A stretch of DNA of 7,680 bases from Schlesneria sp. (GTDB lineage: Bacteria > Planctomycetota > Planctomycetia > Planctomycetales > Planctomycetaceae). The number at the start of each line of letters is the position of its first letter. Within the stretch, counting starts at the first letter, position 1. The position numbers were made by a program, and so were the translations under genes. Of the stretch, positions 1-6,785 are shown piece by piece. Below the pieces are notes generated by a model. That model saw nothing but the letters and a program-made list of their open reading frames with translations, was not told where the DNA came from and did not search any database. The stretch lies in contig JANXOO010000007.1 in assembly GCA_025353525.1 (NCBI GenBank), forward strand, positions 1 through 7,680. Direction: 5' to 3'.

Positions 1-1408
1 GGTCGAGGCCCAGCAGGTGAAGAATTGTCGCGTGCAAGTCATAGATCGTTGTCGGACGATCGATCGCCGTATGTCCGAAATCGTCGGTCGCCCCGTAACT
101 GAACGCCCGCTTGACTCCGGCGCCAGCCATCCATGTTGTAAACCCTCGAGGGTTGTGATCGCGTCCGCTTGCTCCTTTCTGGAATGTTGGCATCCGACCG
201 AACTCTGTGACCCACACGACCAGCGTGTCATCAAGTAATCCCGTTCGATTGAGATCTTTCAGCAATGCTGCTGCTGGTTGATCGAGAATCGGTGCGTGAA
301 CTTCGTACTGCGATTTCAAAGTCTTGTGTCCGTCCCAGTTACCGACCCCTTCGCCCATCGCGTAAGACCCATTGAAGAGTTGCACGAAGCGAACTCCTCT
401 TTCGAGTAGCCGTCGAGCCAGCAGGCAGTTCCGTCCGAAACCGGCTTTGACCGGATTGGAATCCTGGATTCCGTAGAGTGTCTGTGTTTCAAGACTTTCC
501 CGGGACAGATCTGCGACTTCGGCCGCTTTGAGTTGCAATCGGGCCGCTAGTTCGTAGCTGGCAATCCGCGCCGATAGGCCCGATTCTCCGGGATGCATTT
601 CCAGATGCCGCTCGTTCAGTCGCTTTAAAAAACGGCGTGTCGCGACTTCAGTCGCGGCCGGGATTTCCGAAGGACGAGCCCGATTGGCGATCGGTTTGTC
701 GGCGTTAAACGGAGTTCCCTGAAATGCCGCAGGAAGAAACCCGCTGTTCCAGTTGTTCGAAGCCGCCTGAGGAACGCCGCGCGGATCCGGGATCGCTACG
801 AAACTCGGCAGATCCGCCGATTCACTGCCGAGAGCATAACTGACCCAGGCACCGATGGCGGGAAAGCCGTCCAGTGTGAATCCTGTACTCATCTGATTCT
901 CGGCGGGACCATGTGTATTACTTTTGGCCGTCATCGAGTGGATGAAGCATATTTCGTCGGCCAGTTCCGCCAGATTTGGAAGCAGGTCGGACACCATTTT
1001 TCCCGATTGGCCCCGTGGCCTGAACGTCCATTGGGGAGCGATCAGATTCCCCTGCTCGCCCTGAAACGTCACCAGTTTTTCAGCTCCAGGAAGCGGTTGC
1101 CCGTCGCGCTTGACCAGTTCCGGCTTGTAGTCGAACGTGTCGACATGGCTGACAGCTCCCGAACAGAAGATCATGACAACGCGGGAGGCGCGGGGAGTAA
1201 AGTGGGGCGAGCGAGCGGCCAGCGGGGCCTCGGGGCGAATCACAGGCCGGATCGGCGAACGCGGAGATTCGTCCGCGAACATTCGCTTTTCCGATGACAA
1301 CAGCGATGCGAGGGCAATGCTTCCCAACCCGGTCGCCGCATCAAACAGAAATCCACGGCGATGGAATTCCGGATATTCCGAGATGCCTGGCGATGGAATC
1401 GAGTTCAT
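1..1408 (-). CDS. DUF1501 family protein with Tat signal, C-terminus cut by window edge
   Basis: Read on the minus strand, an uninterrupted frame runs from ATG at 1408 to the left edge (469 codons seen, no stop). The N-terminus has a twin-arginine motif, RRGFLFDAA (about residues 17-25), followed by a small hydrophobic stretch, so export by the Tat pathway is likely. The body has the DUF1501 hallmarks in order: [18 protein letters not shown] near residue 81, [11 protein letters not shown] near 165, [11 protein letters not shown] near 335, then VTEFGRMP near 402, GRDHNPRGF near 415 and YGATDDFGH near 435. DUF1501 belongs to the alkaline-phosphatase/sulfatase-like fold and is very abundant in Planctomycetes; its substrate is not established. 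The last visible residues, LHLLGLD, lie close to the usual family end, so probably only some 15-30 residues are missing. The ribosome site is weak (AGAG about 10 nt upstream). The usual DUF1549/DUF1553 partner is not immediately upstream. Family assignment is secure; exact function is unknown. Confidence 0.95.
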   Translation of the reverse strand, partial: MNSIPSPGISEYPEFHRRGFLFDAATGLGSIALASLLSSEKRMFADESPRSPIRPVIRPEAPLAARSPHFTPRASRVVMIFCSGAVSHVDTFDYKPELVKRDGQPLPGAEKLVTFQGEQGNLIAPQWTFRPRGQSGKMVSDLLPNLAELADEICFIHSMTAKSNTHGPAENQMSTGFTLDGFPAIGAWVSYALGSESADLPSFVAIPDPRGVPQAASNNWNSGFLPAAFQGTPFNADKPIANRARPSEIPAATEVATRRFLKRLNERHLEMHPGESGLSARIASYELAARLQLKAAEVADLSRESLETQTLYGIQDSNPVKAGFGRNCLLARRLLERGVRFVQLFNGSYAMGEGVGNWDGHKTLKSQYEVHAPILDQPAAALLKDLNRTGLLDDTLVVWVTEFGRMPTFQKGASGRDHNPRGFTTWMAGAGVKRAFSYGATDDFGHTAIDRPTTIYDLHATILHLLGLD

Positions 1409-1556
1409 TGGCGATACTCTGTGTTAATTGCCTGACGGTGCAACGACTTCTTCGTATCGCGTCGTAAGCCCGGCAGGCCGGAACGCGAAACGATGATGCC
1501 ACGCGCGGTCTGGTTTGAGTCCATTGAGTAATCCAGCGACACCTGGAAACTGCCGC

Positions 1557-1583
1557 AGTCCGCTTCGAACGCGGAAGCGGACT
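1557..1583. repeat. Perfect 10-bp inverted repeat (hairpin)
   Basis: AGTCCGCTTC (1557-1566) and GAAGCGGACT (1574-1583) are exact reverse complements separated by the 7-nt loop GAACGCG. There is no T-run on either side, so it does not look like a classical intrinsic terminator. It could be a leader hairpin of the DUF1501 message or one copy of a dispersed intergenic palindrome. The pairing is certain; the role is unknown. Confidence 0.6.
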
Positions 1584-1616
1584 CACAAACGAAGCCTCAA
1601 TCAGGACCACGAGCAG

Positions 1617-1645
1617 TATATACTCATCGACCGGGCAACTGTCAT
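1617..1645 (-). promoter_or_regulatory. Candidate sigma-70-like promoter for the DUF1501 gene
   Basis: On the minus strand there is a -35-like ATGACA (1645-1640, five of six consensus bases), a 17-nt spacer, and a -10-like TATATA (1622-1617, four of six). The -10 lies inside the palindrome AGTATATACT, which could double as an operator. Transcription would start near 1610, giving a leader of about 200 nt. This is a consensus match only, and planctomycete promoters are poorly characterised. Confidence 0.3.
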
Positions 1646-1737
1646 TGTTTTCGGCTCTTCGCCAGAATCTGTGAGTAAAAGCAAGAGGGACCATTGGGGT
1701 CCCGGATGGAATTTCTGATGGGAGACAAGGCAAAAGA

Positions 1738-1890
1738 ATGAATGTTGCTCGCGATGGTCACGATCGCACAGTCCGACACTGAAGGCGTCAAAGAGAGTAG
1801 CCAGGGTCAGAGCGAAGCGTAGACCCCCGGTCATCAACCCTCTCAACTCTTCGCACCTTGAAGAGGTGCCAGAACCAAACGGTCAGATGC
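1738..1890. repeat. Hairpin-rich dispersed-repeat-like block
   Basis: The segment contains GGGTC (1804-1808) pairing with GACCC (1822-1826) around an AGCGAAGCG-type core, and GCACCT (1853-1858) pairing with AGGTGC (1864-1869) around a 5-nt loop. From general knowledge, motifs of this kind (gene-free, AAGGTGCC hairpins, AGCGAAGCGTAGACCC cores) recur many times between genes in planctomycete genomes and are often mis-called as short ORFs; here they are read through by unconvincing frames on both strands. The 11-mer at 1853-1863 recurs in reverse orientation at 5765-5775. Its boundaries are estimates. Whether it is multicopy in this genome cannot be seen from one window. Confidence 0.4.
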
Positions 1891-2217
1891 CGTCCGACGA
1901 GACGAGATCGCGCCCCACAGATGATTTTCCTTTGGAATCGCGGTATTCGATCCGTTGCGGTGTTGCGATTCATGGCTTCTGGCATCCATTCCGGATGCGT
2001 GACGTTTGGGGCAGGCGTTCCGGTGGTCGAAACTTCGCTTTTACCACCGGCTGATATGACACGGATCACACTGCCGCAGGGACCTGAAACCGGGATCCGT
2101 TCAATATCACAAAGTAACGTCACGAAAACCGGCGGCATTTTCTGCCGGGGGATGTTGAATTCCACGAAGGCGGGTTATTTCTGTCCGTTTCATCTTCCGC
2201 AACCGTCAGCGTCCAGC

Positions 2218-2247
2218 TTGCGACGGCATGAAAACTGCCGTTATTAT
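2218..2247 (+). promoter_or_regulatory. Candidate promoter for the MMPL transporter gene
   Basis: A -35-like TTGCGA (2218-2223, four of six consensus bases) is followed after 18 nt by TATTAT (2242-2247, five of six). Between them CGGCA (2224-2228) and TGCCG (2236-2240) form a 5-bp hairpin that could serve as an operator. Transcription would begin near 2254, downstream of the ATG at 2228 and about 64 nt upstream of the ATG at 2318, which agrees with the later start. It is only a consensus match. Confidence 0.35.
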
Positions 2248-2306
2248 CCCGGATTGGCTCGACGAGCGGCACCTTGTCCGGCTTCGTCAAGTGAATCCGG
2301 GCCGCC

Positions 2307-2310
2307 AGGA
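2307..2310 (+). promoter_or_regulatory. Shine-Dalgarno site that decides the MMPL start
   Basis: AGGA at 2307-2310 lies 7 nt before the ATG at 2318. The earlier in-frame ATG at 2228 has no purine-rich site in front of it. Confidence 0.55.
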
Positions 2311-2317
2311 TATTTGC

Positions 2318-5245
2318 ATGCAGGAACCACTCGTCAATTTGCGATCAAGGTCCGTTTTAACGGAACTGCTTTGTTCGTTGACCGGATTCTGCTCGCGAAA
2401 TGCGTGGCTGACAATTGTCGTGGTGGTTGTTTCGGCGGTTGCTTGTGTCTGGTACACCAGCCAGAACCTGACGTTCAAAACCGACCGCGCCGATCTGATC
2501 AATCCGTCTGCAAAGTTCTATCAACGTTGGCTCAAATACAAGGAAACCTTCGGCGATTTCGATGATATCGTGGTCGTTGTCGAAGGCAAATCATCAGAAT
2601 CGATCAAACGGGCACTCGTCGAAATCGGCTCGAAACTCGACACGCAACCTGACCACTTTGCCAACGTACTCTACAAGATTGACTCGACGGCACTGAGCAA
2701 AAAGGGGCTGCAATTCCTGCCTTCGGAAGTGCTCGAAGAGGGACTGGAACGACTCGATAATTACCGTCCTGTCCTGAACGGAAACTGGAACCGGATCGCT
2801 CTCGACGCAGTCGTGAACAGGTTGATTCAACAACTGTCCCGATTAAACGGCCAGCCCGACGCGGCGTCGCAACTGTTGCATCATACGGATGTGCTGGTCG
2901 CAAGTCTGATCAATACGTTGCGCGAACGTGACGAATTCACCAATCCCTGGCCGGAACTCCTGGCCGTTCCTGATGAGCTTCGAGACCAGCCTGAACCGGC
3001 GACGTACCTCATGAATGACTCAGGAACGATGGGGTTCGTGATGGCGTCGGCCGTCCACGACAAAGGGACGTTTGAAGGCCCCACGGTTGCTATTGATACC
3101 GTTCGCAGGTTGCTGAAAGACATCGCTCGCGAATTTCCCGATGTGCGGTTGCTGCTGACAGGAATCTCGGTTCTGGAAAACGACGAAATGCGCCGGTCGA
3201 TGGCCGATTCGACGACCGCTTCGATCCTGTCGTTCGCCGGGGTTGCCATTCTGCTGTTTCTCGGATTTCGCGGAATCCTGCATCCATTACTTGGTCTGTT
3301 TATGCTGGCGATGGGTATGGCGTGGTCATTCGGATATACGACGCTTGTGATCGGACACCTGAATATCCTGTCGGTCTCGTTCGCGGCGATGCTGATGGGA
3401 CTGGGAATCGACTTCGCGGTTCACGTCCTTTCCAGATACCTCGAACTTCGTCACGAGGGCTATGAACTGGTTCAGGCACTCGAATTGACAACCGACAGTG
3501 TCGGAGTCGGGATTATGACAGGAGCGATCACGACATCGCTCGCGTTCTTCTGCGCGACGTTGACCGATTTTCTGGGAGTCGCCGAACTGGGCGTGATTGC
3601 CGGAGGTGGTATCATGCTGTGCGCCCTGTCGGCCTTTACGATTCTTCCCGCGATCATCGCCGTCGCCGATCGAAAAACTCCGCTGAAAGAACTCCCCAGG
3701 CCATTTGGTGCTCAATGGTTGAGGTACGCGACGCGCCATCATCCGTGGATCGTTCTTGTACTATCGCTGATCATTATGGGTTACATCGGCCATCAGGCGT
3801 TCGACTGGTCTGGACGCTTCCCGATTCCGGCGGTGGTGTACGATCATAACCTGTTGCACCTTCAGGCAAGCGGATTGGAATCTGTCGAAGCGCAAAAGCA
3901 CATCTTCGATTCCTCAAGTCATTCATTGCTGTACGCACTGTCGATCGCCGATTCGGCGGAAGAGGCCCGCGAGCTGAAACTGAAATTCGAACAACTCGGC
4001 TCAGTTCGACAGGTGCAGGAACTGGCTACTCGAATGCCCCGATCACAATCCGGTCAATCCACAGTTCTGATCCAGTCATTCCGGGATCGACTGGCGAACC
4101 TTCCTGAAGAACCGCCTGCTCCGAATGCGGCGAATCCGGCAGATATTGGCCAAAGTCTCGAAAAACTGCAGCAATTCCTCACTGGATCCCCCGATCAAAA
4201 ATCAAAACAGATCGCAGCAGCAATCGAACCGTTTCTGGAACAGTTGGCTGAAATGTCGACGCGTGACCAGACTATGTTTCTCAGCGAATTTCAGTATCGG
4301 ATGGCGTACGCGCTGCTGGCACAGTTTCGGGCAATCTCGGAAGCATCAAACCCGATACCGGTCAGCGTTAACGATCTGCCAGCGGCATTGCGATCTCGCT
4401 TCGTCAGCAATGATGGAAAGTGGTTGCTGCAGATTTATCCCAGGGACCAGATCTGGGATATGGAACCGCTTGAACGATTTGTCGCTGATGTTCGATCAGT
4501 CGACCCGGATGCCACCGGAACGCCGCTGCAAAACTTCGAGGCCGCTCGACAAATCAAAGCGAGTTACGAGATCTGTGCGCTTTACGCGCTCGGTGTCATT
4601 CTGATCACGCTGCTGATCGACTTCACCAAAAAGCAGAATCTGGCGTGGACATTCGTACCGCCGTCCGTCGCGATTGGTGTTCTGGGTCTGATGATGAAAA
4701 ATAATTCGATCGACTTCAGTCCCGGATTGCTGCTGTTCACCTTTACCGGCGTTGCCTTTTTTCTGTCATTTCTTCAGGACCGAACCGCCGTCGGCGACAG
4801 TCTGCTGGCAATCGTACCTCCGCTGCTCGGGGCGGGAATGACATTTGGGCTGCTGGTGATGCTGGACATCCCGCTGAATCCCGCCAATTTGATCATTCTT
4901 CCGTTAATCCTTGGAATCGGCGTTGATAACGGAGTTCACATTTTGCACGATTTTCACTCGAAGCCGGACGAGGTCTACAGTACGTCCCCAAGTACGATCA
5001 ATGCCATCATGTTAACCTCGACAACAACGATGGTCGGATTCGGGAGCATGATGGTGTCGGCGCATCGCGGCCTGTACAGCCTGGGTGCGGTGCTGACGAT
5101 CGGCGTTGGCGCGTGCCTGTTTGTATCGCTGGTCACGCTGCCAGCCTGGCTGACGCTCATTTCGCGGCATCGGGGCGTGGCACCGACGAATGGTTTGGCG
5201 CTTCGCCCGGAATCGCAAGGCAAAGACGGCTCGCAGCCTGAATGA
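2318..5245 (+). CDS. MMPL/RND-family transporter, HpnN-like (possible hopanoid or lipid exporter)
   Basis: The 975-residue product has the duplicated RND layout. TM1 (about residues 30-47, WLTIVVVVVSAVACVW) precedes a first extracytoplasmic domain to about 295. A TM2-TM6 bundle (about 300-448) follows, with the motif GLGIDFAVH and Asp365. TM7 lies at about 475-493, a second soluble domain at about 495-750, and TM8-TM12 at about 752-947 with GIGVDNGVH and Asp870. The two Asp residues in TM4 and TM10 are the expected proton-relay positions. The second soluble domain has stretches such as GLESVEAQKHIF and LERFVADVRSVDP that resemble HpnN, which moves hopanoids from inner to outer membrane in proteobacteria. 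At 975 residues it is longer than proteobacterial HpnN (roughly 870). The start at 2318 is chosen for its AGGA site; an ATG at 2228 would add 30 residues that overlap a protein-like antisense frame. RND family is certain; the lipid substrate is inferred, with no hopanoid genes in view. Confidence 0.92.
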   Translation: MQEPLVNLRSRSVLTELLCSLTGFCSRNAWLTIVVVVVSAVACVWYTSQNLTFKTDRADLINPSAKFYQRWLKYKETFGDFDDIVVVVEGKSSESIKRALVEIGSKLDTQPDHFANVLYKIDSTALSKKGLQFLPSEVLEEGLERLDNYRPVLNGNWNRIALDAVVNRLIQQLSRLNGQPDAASQLLHHTDVLVASLINTLRERDEFTNPWPELLAVPDELRDQPEPATYLMNDSGTMGFVMASAVHDKGTFEGPTVAIDTVRRLLKDIAREFPDVRLLLTGISVLENDEMRRSMADSTTASILSFAGVAILLFLGFRGILHPLLGLFMLAMGMAWSFGYTTLVIGHLNILSVSFAAMLMGLGIDFAVHVLSRYLELRHEGYELVQALELTTDSVGVGIMTGAITTSLAFFCATLTDFLGVAELGVIAGGGIMLCALSAFTILPAIIAVADRKTPLKELPRPFGAQWLRYATRHHPWIVLVLSLIIMGYIGHQAFDWSGRFPIPAVVYDHNLLHLQASGLESVEAQKHIFDSSSHSLLYALSIADSAEEARELKLKFEQLGSVRQVQELATRMPRSQSGQSTVLIQSFRDRLANLPEEPPAPNAANPADIGQSLEKLQQFLTGSPDQKSKQIAAAIEPFLEQLAEMSTRDQTMFLSEFQYRMAYALLAQFRAISEASNPIPVSVNDLPAALRSRFVSNDGKWLLQIYPRDQIWDMEPLERFVADVRSVDPDATGTPLQNFEAARQIKASYEICALYALGVILITLLIDFTKKQNLAWTFVPPSVAIGVLGLMMKNNSIDFSPGLLLFTFTGVAFFLSFLQDRTAVGDSLLAIVPPLLGAGMTFGLLVMLDIPLNPANLIILPLILGIGVDNGVHILHDFHSKPDEVYSTSPSTINAIMLTSTTTMVGFGSMMVSAHRGLYSLGAVLTIGVGACLFVSLVTLPAWLTLISRHRGVAPTNGLALRPESQGKDGSQPE

Positions 5246-5262
5246 CAGTAACCGGTTAACTG
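5246..5262. other. Palindrome between convergent stop codons
   Basis: TAACCGGTTA (5249-5258) is a perfect palindrome, extended by CAG and CTG with one bulged A. It starts directly after the MMPL stop and contains the stop codon of the convergent 51-residue gene. As RNA it would give a short stem with a CCGG loop on either strand. It could be a weak bidirectional terminator, but there is no T-run and the stem is short and A/T-rich. Confidence 0.25.
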
Positions 5263-5411
5263 AGCCGTTTGGAGGATCTGAGCATCGACAAATAGCCGAT
5301 GATTCCGACCAGGCTGAGAATCGTCAGGTATTCCGTCGGGCCGACGTGGTTCCACCAGTCGATCGCGTACTTCTGATAGAAGCGAAGGTAGTCATAGAAA
5401 GTGTCAACCAT
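5256..5411 (-). CDS. 51-residue single-span membrane protein of unknown function
   Basis: On the minus strand, ATG at 5411 opens a 51-codon frame ending with TAA at 5258-5256. The product begins MVDTFYDYLRFYQKYAIDWW, continues NHVGPTEY, then has one hydrophobic helix (LTILSLVGIIGYLSML, about residues 29-44) and a basic tail ending SSKRLS. This layout, with an aromatic amphipathic N-terminus and Trp pair, one membrane span and a positive C-terminus, is what a real small membrane protein looks like and is hard to explain as chance. A modest purine-rich site (GCGAGAG) lies about 7 nt upstream. It converges on the MMPL gene with 10 bp between stops and diverges from the rhodanese gene. By the positive-inside rule the C-terminus is probably cytoplasmic. 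I recall similar short WW/GP-EY proteins in planctomycetes but cannot name a family. Confidence 0.7.
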   Translation of the reverse strand: MVDTFYDYLRFYQKYAIDWWNHVGPTEYLTILSLVGIIGYLSMLRSSKRLS

Positions 5412-5702
5412 TGATCGCTCTCGCCACAAAACTTCATATTTCAGGTACAGGTATTCGGAACATAGGTCAAAAAAAGGCGAAACAAGGAAGGAAATATGCC
5501 AAAACAGAAGAATCCGCCGTTGTGCAATTTTTTAATCGCGTTTTATCGACACTGGCGCGTCGTATCACCACCGATCACGGCCCGGGACCGGCTCATTCTT
5601 TGTTGTCATTCAGCGGCGATTGATTCCTTCAGGCGGAAGCGGTATCTCTGGTGGCCTGTCCGCGATCGCAGCGAATGCTGTTTTTGCAATTTGTACTATT
5701 TG
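5412..5702. other. Divergent intergenic region
   Basis: This stretch separates the minus-strand 51-residue gene from the plus-strand rhodanese gene and should hold both promoters. For the minus-strand gene, TTGACC (5470-5465) is a good -35 match, but the hexamer 17 nt on, TACCTG (5447-5442), is a poor -10. On the plus strand AAGGAAGGA sits just before an ATG at 5496. The frame it opens (to 5849) is rich in Cys, Arg and Trp, runs through the palindromic element and resembles nothing known, so it is not called. No clear rhodanese promoter was found. Confidence 0.5.
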
Positions 5703-5818
5703 GGCGACCGGCAGGAACGGAAACACCGGTCGCTGAAAATCGGGGACCCCGGTGCGCCGGGGGGCTTCAAGGTGCCTGCCCCCGTTTTCAGCCAGTCAGT
5801 TTTCTACTGCCGGTCGCC
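5703..5818. repeat. 116-bp nested palindromic element, MITE- or REP-like
   Basis: Perfect 12-bp terminal inverted repeats, GGCGACCGGCAG (5703-5714) and CTGCCGGTCGCC (5807-5818), bound the element. Inside, GCTGAAAA-T-CGGGG (5732-5745) pairs with CCCCGTTTTCAGC (5780-5792) apart from one bulged T. At its heart CCCCGG (5747-5752) and CCGGGG (5757-5762) enclose TGCG. A further CCGGTCGC (5726-5733) can pair with the left terminal repeat as an alternative fold. It encodes no protein and lies 27 nt before the rhodanese start. It could be a non-autonomous mobile element, a dispersed intergenic palindrome, or a structured leader of the rhodanese operon. The pairings are certain; the nature is inferred. 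Confidence 0.55.
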
Positions 5819-5845
5819 TTGCTCAAACCGAAGTCCGCTTGAACT

Positions 5846-6775
5846 ATGACCACTTGCCCTTTGAAATGTATTGTCGCTGCAACCGTTGTGATTCTGGCGG
5901 GAAGTACCGTTCAGGCTGAAATCGGTATCATTTCGACCGCGGACGCCAGGCAACTGATCGAGGCCCCGGACCCTGACAAAAGGCCCGTGGTGATCGATAC
6001 ACGCGGCGGTTACAAGGACTATTTTCGAGGTCACTTGCCGACGGCACATCACCTCAACTTCGATACATTGCGGGGGACGGAGCGCGGTGTTCCCGTTCAA
6101 TATCTGCCAGATGACCTGACCAAAGTGTTACTCATACGCGCCGGCATCGACCGCAATCGCACCCACCTGATTTACGCAACAGGTGACAGACTTCCAAACG
6201 ACGAAGTGTTAAGCGCCAGCATGGTGGCATATGTGCTCGAAAAGTTTGGCGTGGAGGACATCCGGATCATTGATGGCGGTCTTCCGGGATGGAAAAAAGC
6301 GAAATTTCCGGTCACGCAAGAGTATTTCGGAAATCCGTCAGGCACACTTCCGGAACAGGGGAAGCAGGACATCGCGATCGCGGTCGACGAATTGCTGGAG
6401 CGAAAGGCTTTGCAAGGCGTTGTACTGGTGGACGCCAGGCCAGCCAATGAATATCTGGGCGACGACGATGTCTGGCTGCGCAAGGGACACATCCCCGGTG
6501 CAATCAGTTTTCACTGGGCGCGGCTGATGGAACCGGAAAACACGCATCAGTTCCGGCCCTTGCCGCAGACAAAGGGCGAACTCGTAGCAGCGGGTCTCAC
6601 TCCCGACAAGGAAATCATCGTTTATTGCGGCACGTCGCGTGAAGGAAGTCTGCTGCGGTTTTACCTTCGACACGTCGCCAAATATCCGAAAGTGCGACTC
6701 TACGAAGGTTCGTGGAAAGAATACGCGTCGCTCAAACAACATTCGGCCGAGACAAAAGAAATCAGGGGACGGTAA
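5846..6775 (+). CDS. Exported two-domain rhodanese (thiosulfate/mercaptopyruvate-type sulfurtransferase)
   Basis: The 309-residue product starts with a Sec signal peptide (about residues 1-24, cleavage likely after TVQA), so it acts outside the cytoplasm. Two rhodanese domains follow. The first has VVIDTRGGY (48-56) and RGHLPTAHHLNF, but Ala111 (LIYATGDR) where the catalytic Cys would be, so it is a non-catalytic structural domain, as in classical thiosulfate sulfurtransferases. The second has VVLVDARPANEYLG (192-205), KGHIPGAISFHW (213-224) and VYCGTSREGS with Cys261 as the likely persulfide-forming residue. The active loop CGTSREG differs from the usual rhodanese (CRKGVTA-like) and mercaptopyruvate (CGSGVTA-like) loops, so the substrate is uncertain. 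The ribosome site is weak. The palindromic element lies just upstream, and a PiT-family permease begins 10 nt downstream, indicating a shared operon and probably a role in sulfur-compound handling at the cell surface. Confidence 0.93.
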   Translation: MTTCPLKCIVAATVVILAGSTVQAEIGIISTADARQLIEAPDPDKRPVVIDTRGGYKDYFRGHLPTAHHLNFDTLRGTERGVPVQYLPDDLTKVLLIRAGIDRNRTHLIYATGDRLPNDEVLSASMVAYVLEKFGVEDIRIIDGGLPGWKKAKFPVTQEYFGNPSGTLPEQGKQDIAIAVDELLERKALQGVVLVDARPANEYLGDDDVWLRKGHIPGAISFHWARLMEPENTHQFRPLPQTKGELVAAGLTPDKEIIVYCGTSREGSLLRFYLRHVAKYPKVRLYEGSWKEYASLKQHSAETKEIRGR

Positions 6776-6785
6776 GGCCACCGGC

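Larger units (their letters stand above)
1409..1737. other. Intergenic region without a gene, upstream of DUF1501
   Basis: No frame here on either strand has credible codon use or a recognisable product. The short open frames have mixed, cysteine- and arginine-rich translations typical of non-coding DNA. It contains a candidate minus-strand promoter (1617-1645), a perfect 10-bp inverted repeat (1557-1583), a 10-bp palindrome AGTATATACT (1615-1624), and a small hairpin with GGGACC (1687-1692) and GGTCCC (1698-1703) around a 5-nt loop. If the promoter is real, the DUF1501 message has a leader of about 200 nt that includes the 1557-1583 hairpin. Confidence 0.6.
1900..2344 (-). pseudogene. Probable frameshifted remnant of an unidentified minus-strand gene
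   Basis: On the minus strand from 2344 to about 2171, one frame reads like genuine protein: it includes DEWFLHANILAARIHLTKPD, VPLVEPIRDNNGSFHAVAS and WTLTVAEDETDRNN. By hand count 38 of 57 codons end in G or C. It is bounded upstream by a TGA at 2347-2345, has no ATG, and soon meets another stop. A shift of one base near 2165 gives a second open frame (FVEFNIPRQKMPPVFVTLL, DIERIPVSG and onward) that stays open to about 1900 before merging into the repeat block. Together these suggest a gene that lost its start and suffered a frameshift. I do not recognise the family. It overlaps the unsupported upstream extension of the MMPL frame on the opposite strand. The alternative is chance open reading in structured non-coding DNA. 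Confidence 0.4.

Noticed and set aside
1601..1846. An 81-codon minus-strand open frame with a signal-peptide-like start
   Set aside because: Its start lies within the repeat-like block and the rest has no coding character. Such repeats often give spurious short frames.
1409..2227. tRNA, CRISPR array or insertion sequence in the gene-poor region
   Set aside because: No cloverleaf or T-loop consensus, no regularly spaced direct repeats, and no transposase-like translation were found.
1858..2565. A 235-codon plus-strand open frame across the intergenic region into the MMPL gene
   Set aside because: It runs through the MMPL start and N-terminal coding region in another frame, its translation is rich in Cys, Arg and Ser without domain-like order, and it lies opposite a more convincing minus-strand reading.
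3326..3742. A 138-codon minus-strand open frame inside the transporter
   Set aside because: It is antisense to the conserved TM4-TM6 region of the MMPL gene and has a charged, low-order translation.
5246..5262. The convergent palindrome as a strong intrinsic terminator
   Set aside because: The stem is short and A/T-containing with no following T-run, so it is listed only as a palindrome with low confidence.
5496..5849. A 117-codon plus-strand open frame with a good AAGGAAGGA ribosome site
   Set aside because: The translation is Cys/Arg/Trp-rich with no recognisable domain, and its last third passes through the palindromic element. The purine-rich site may be chance; homology would be needed to reinstate it.
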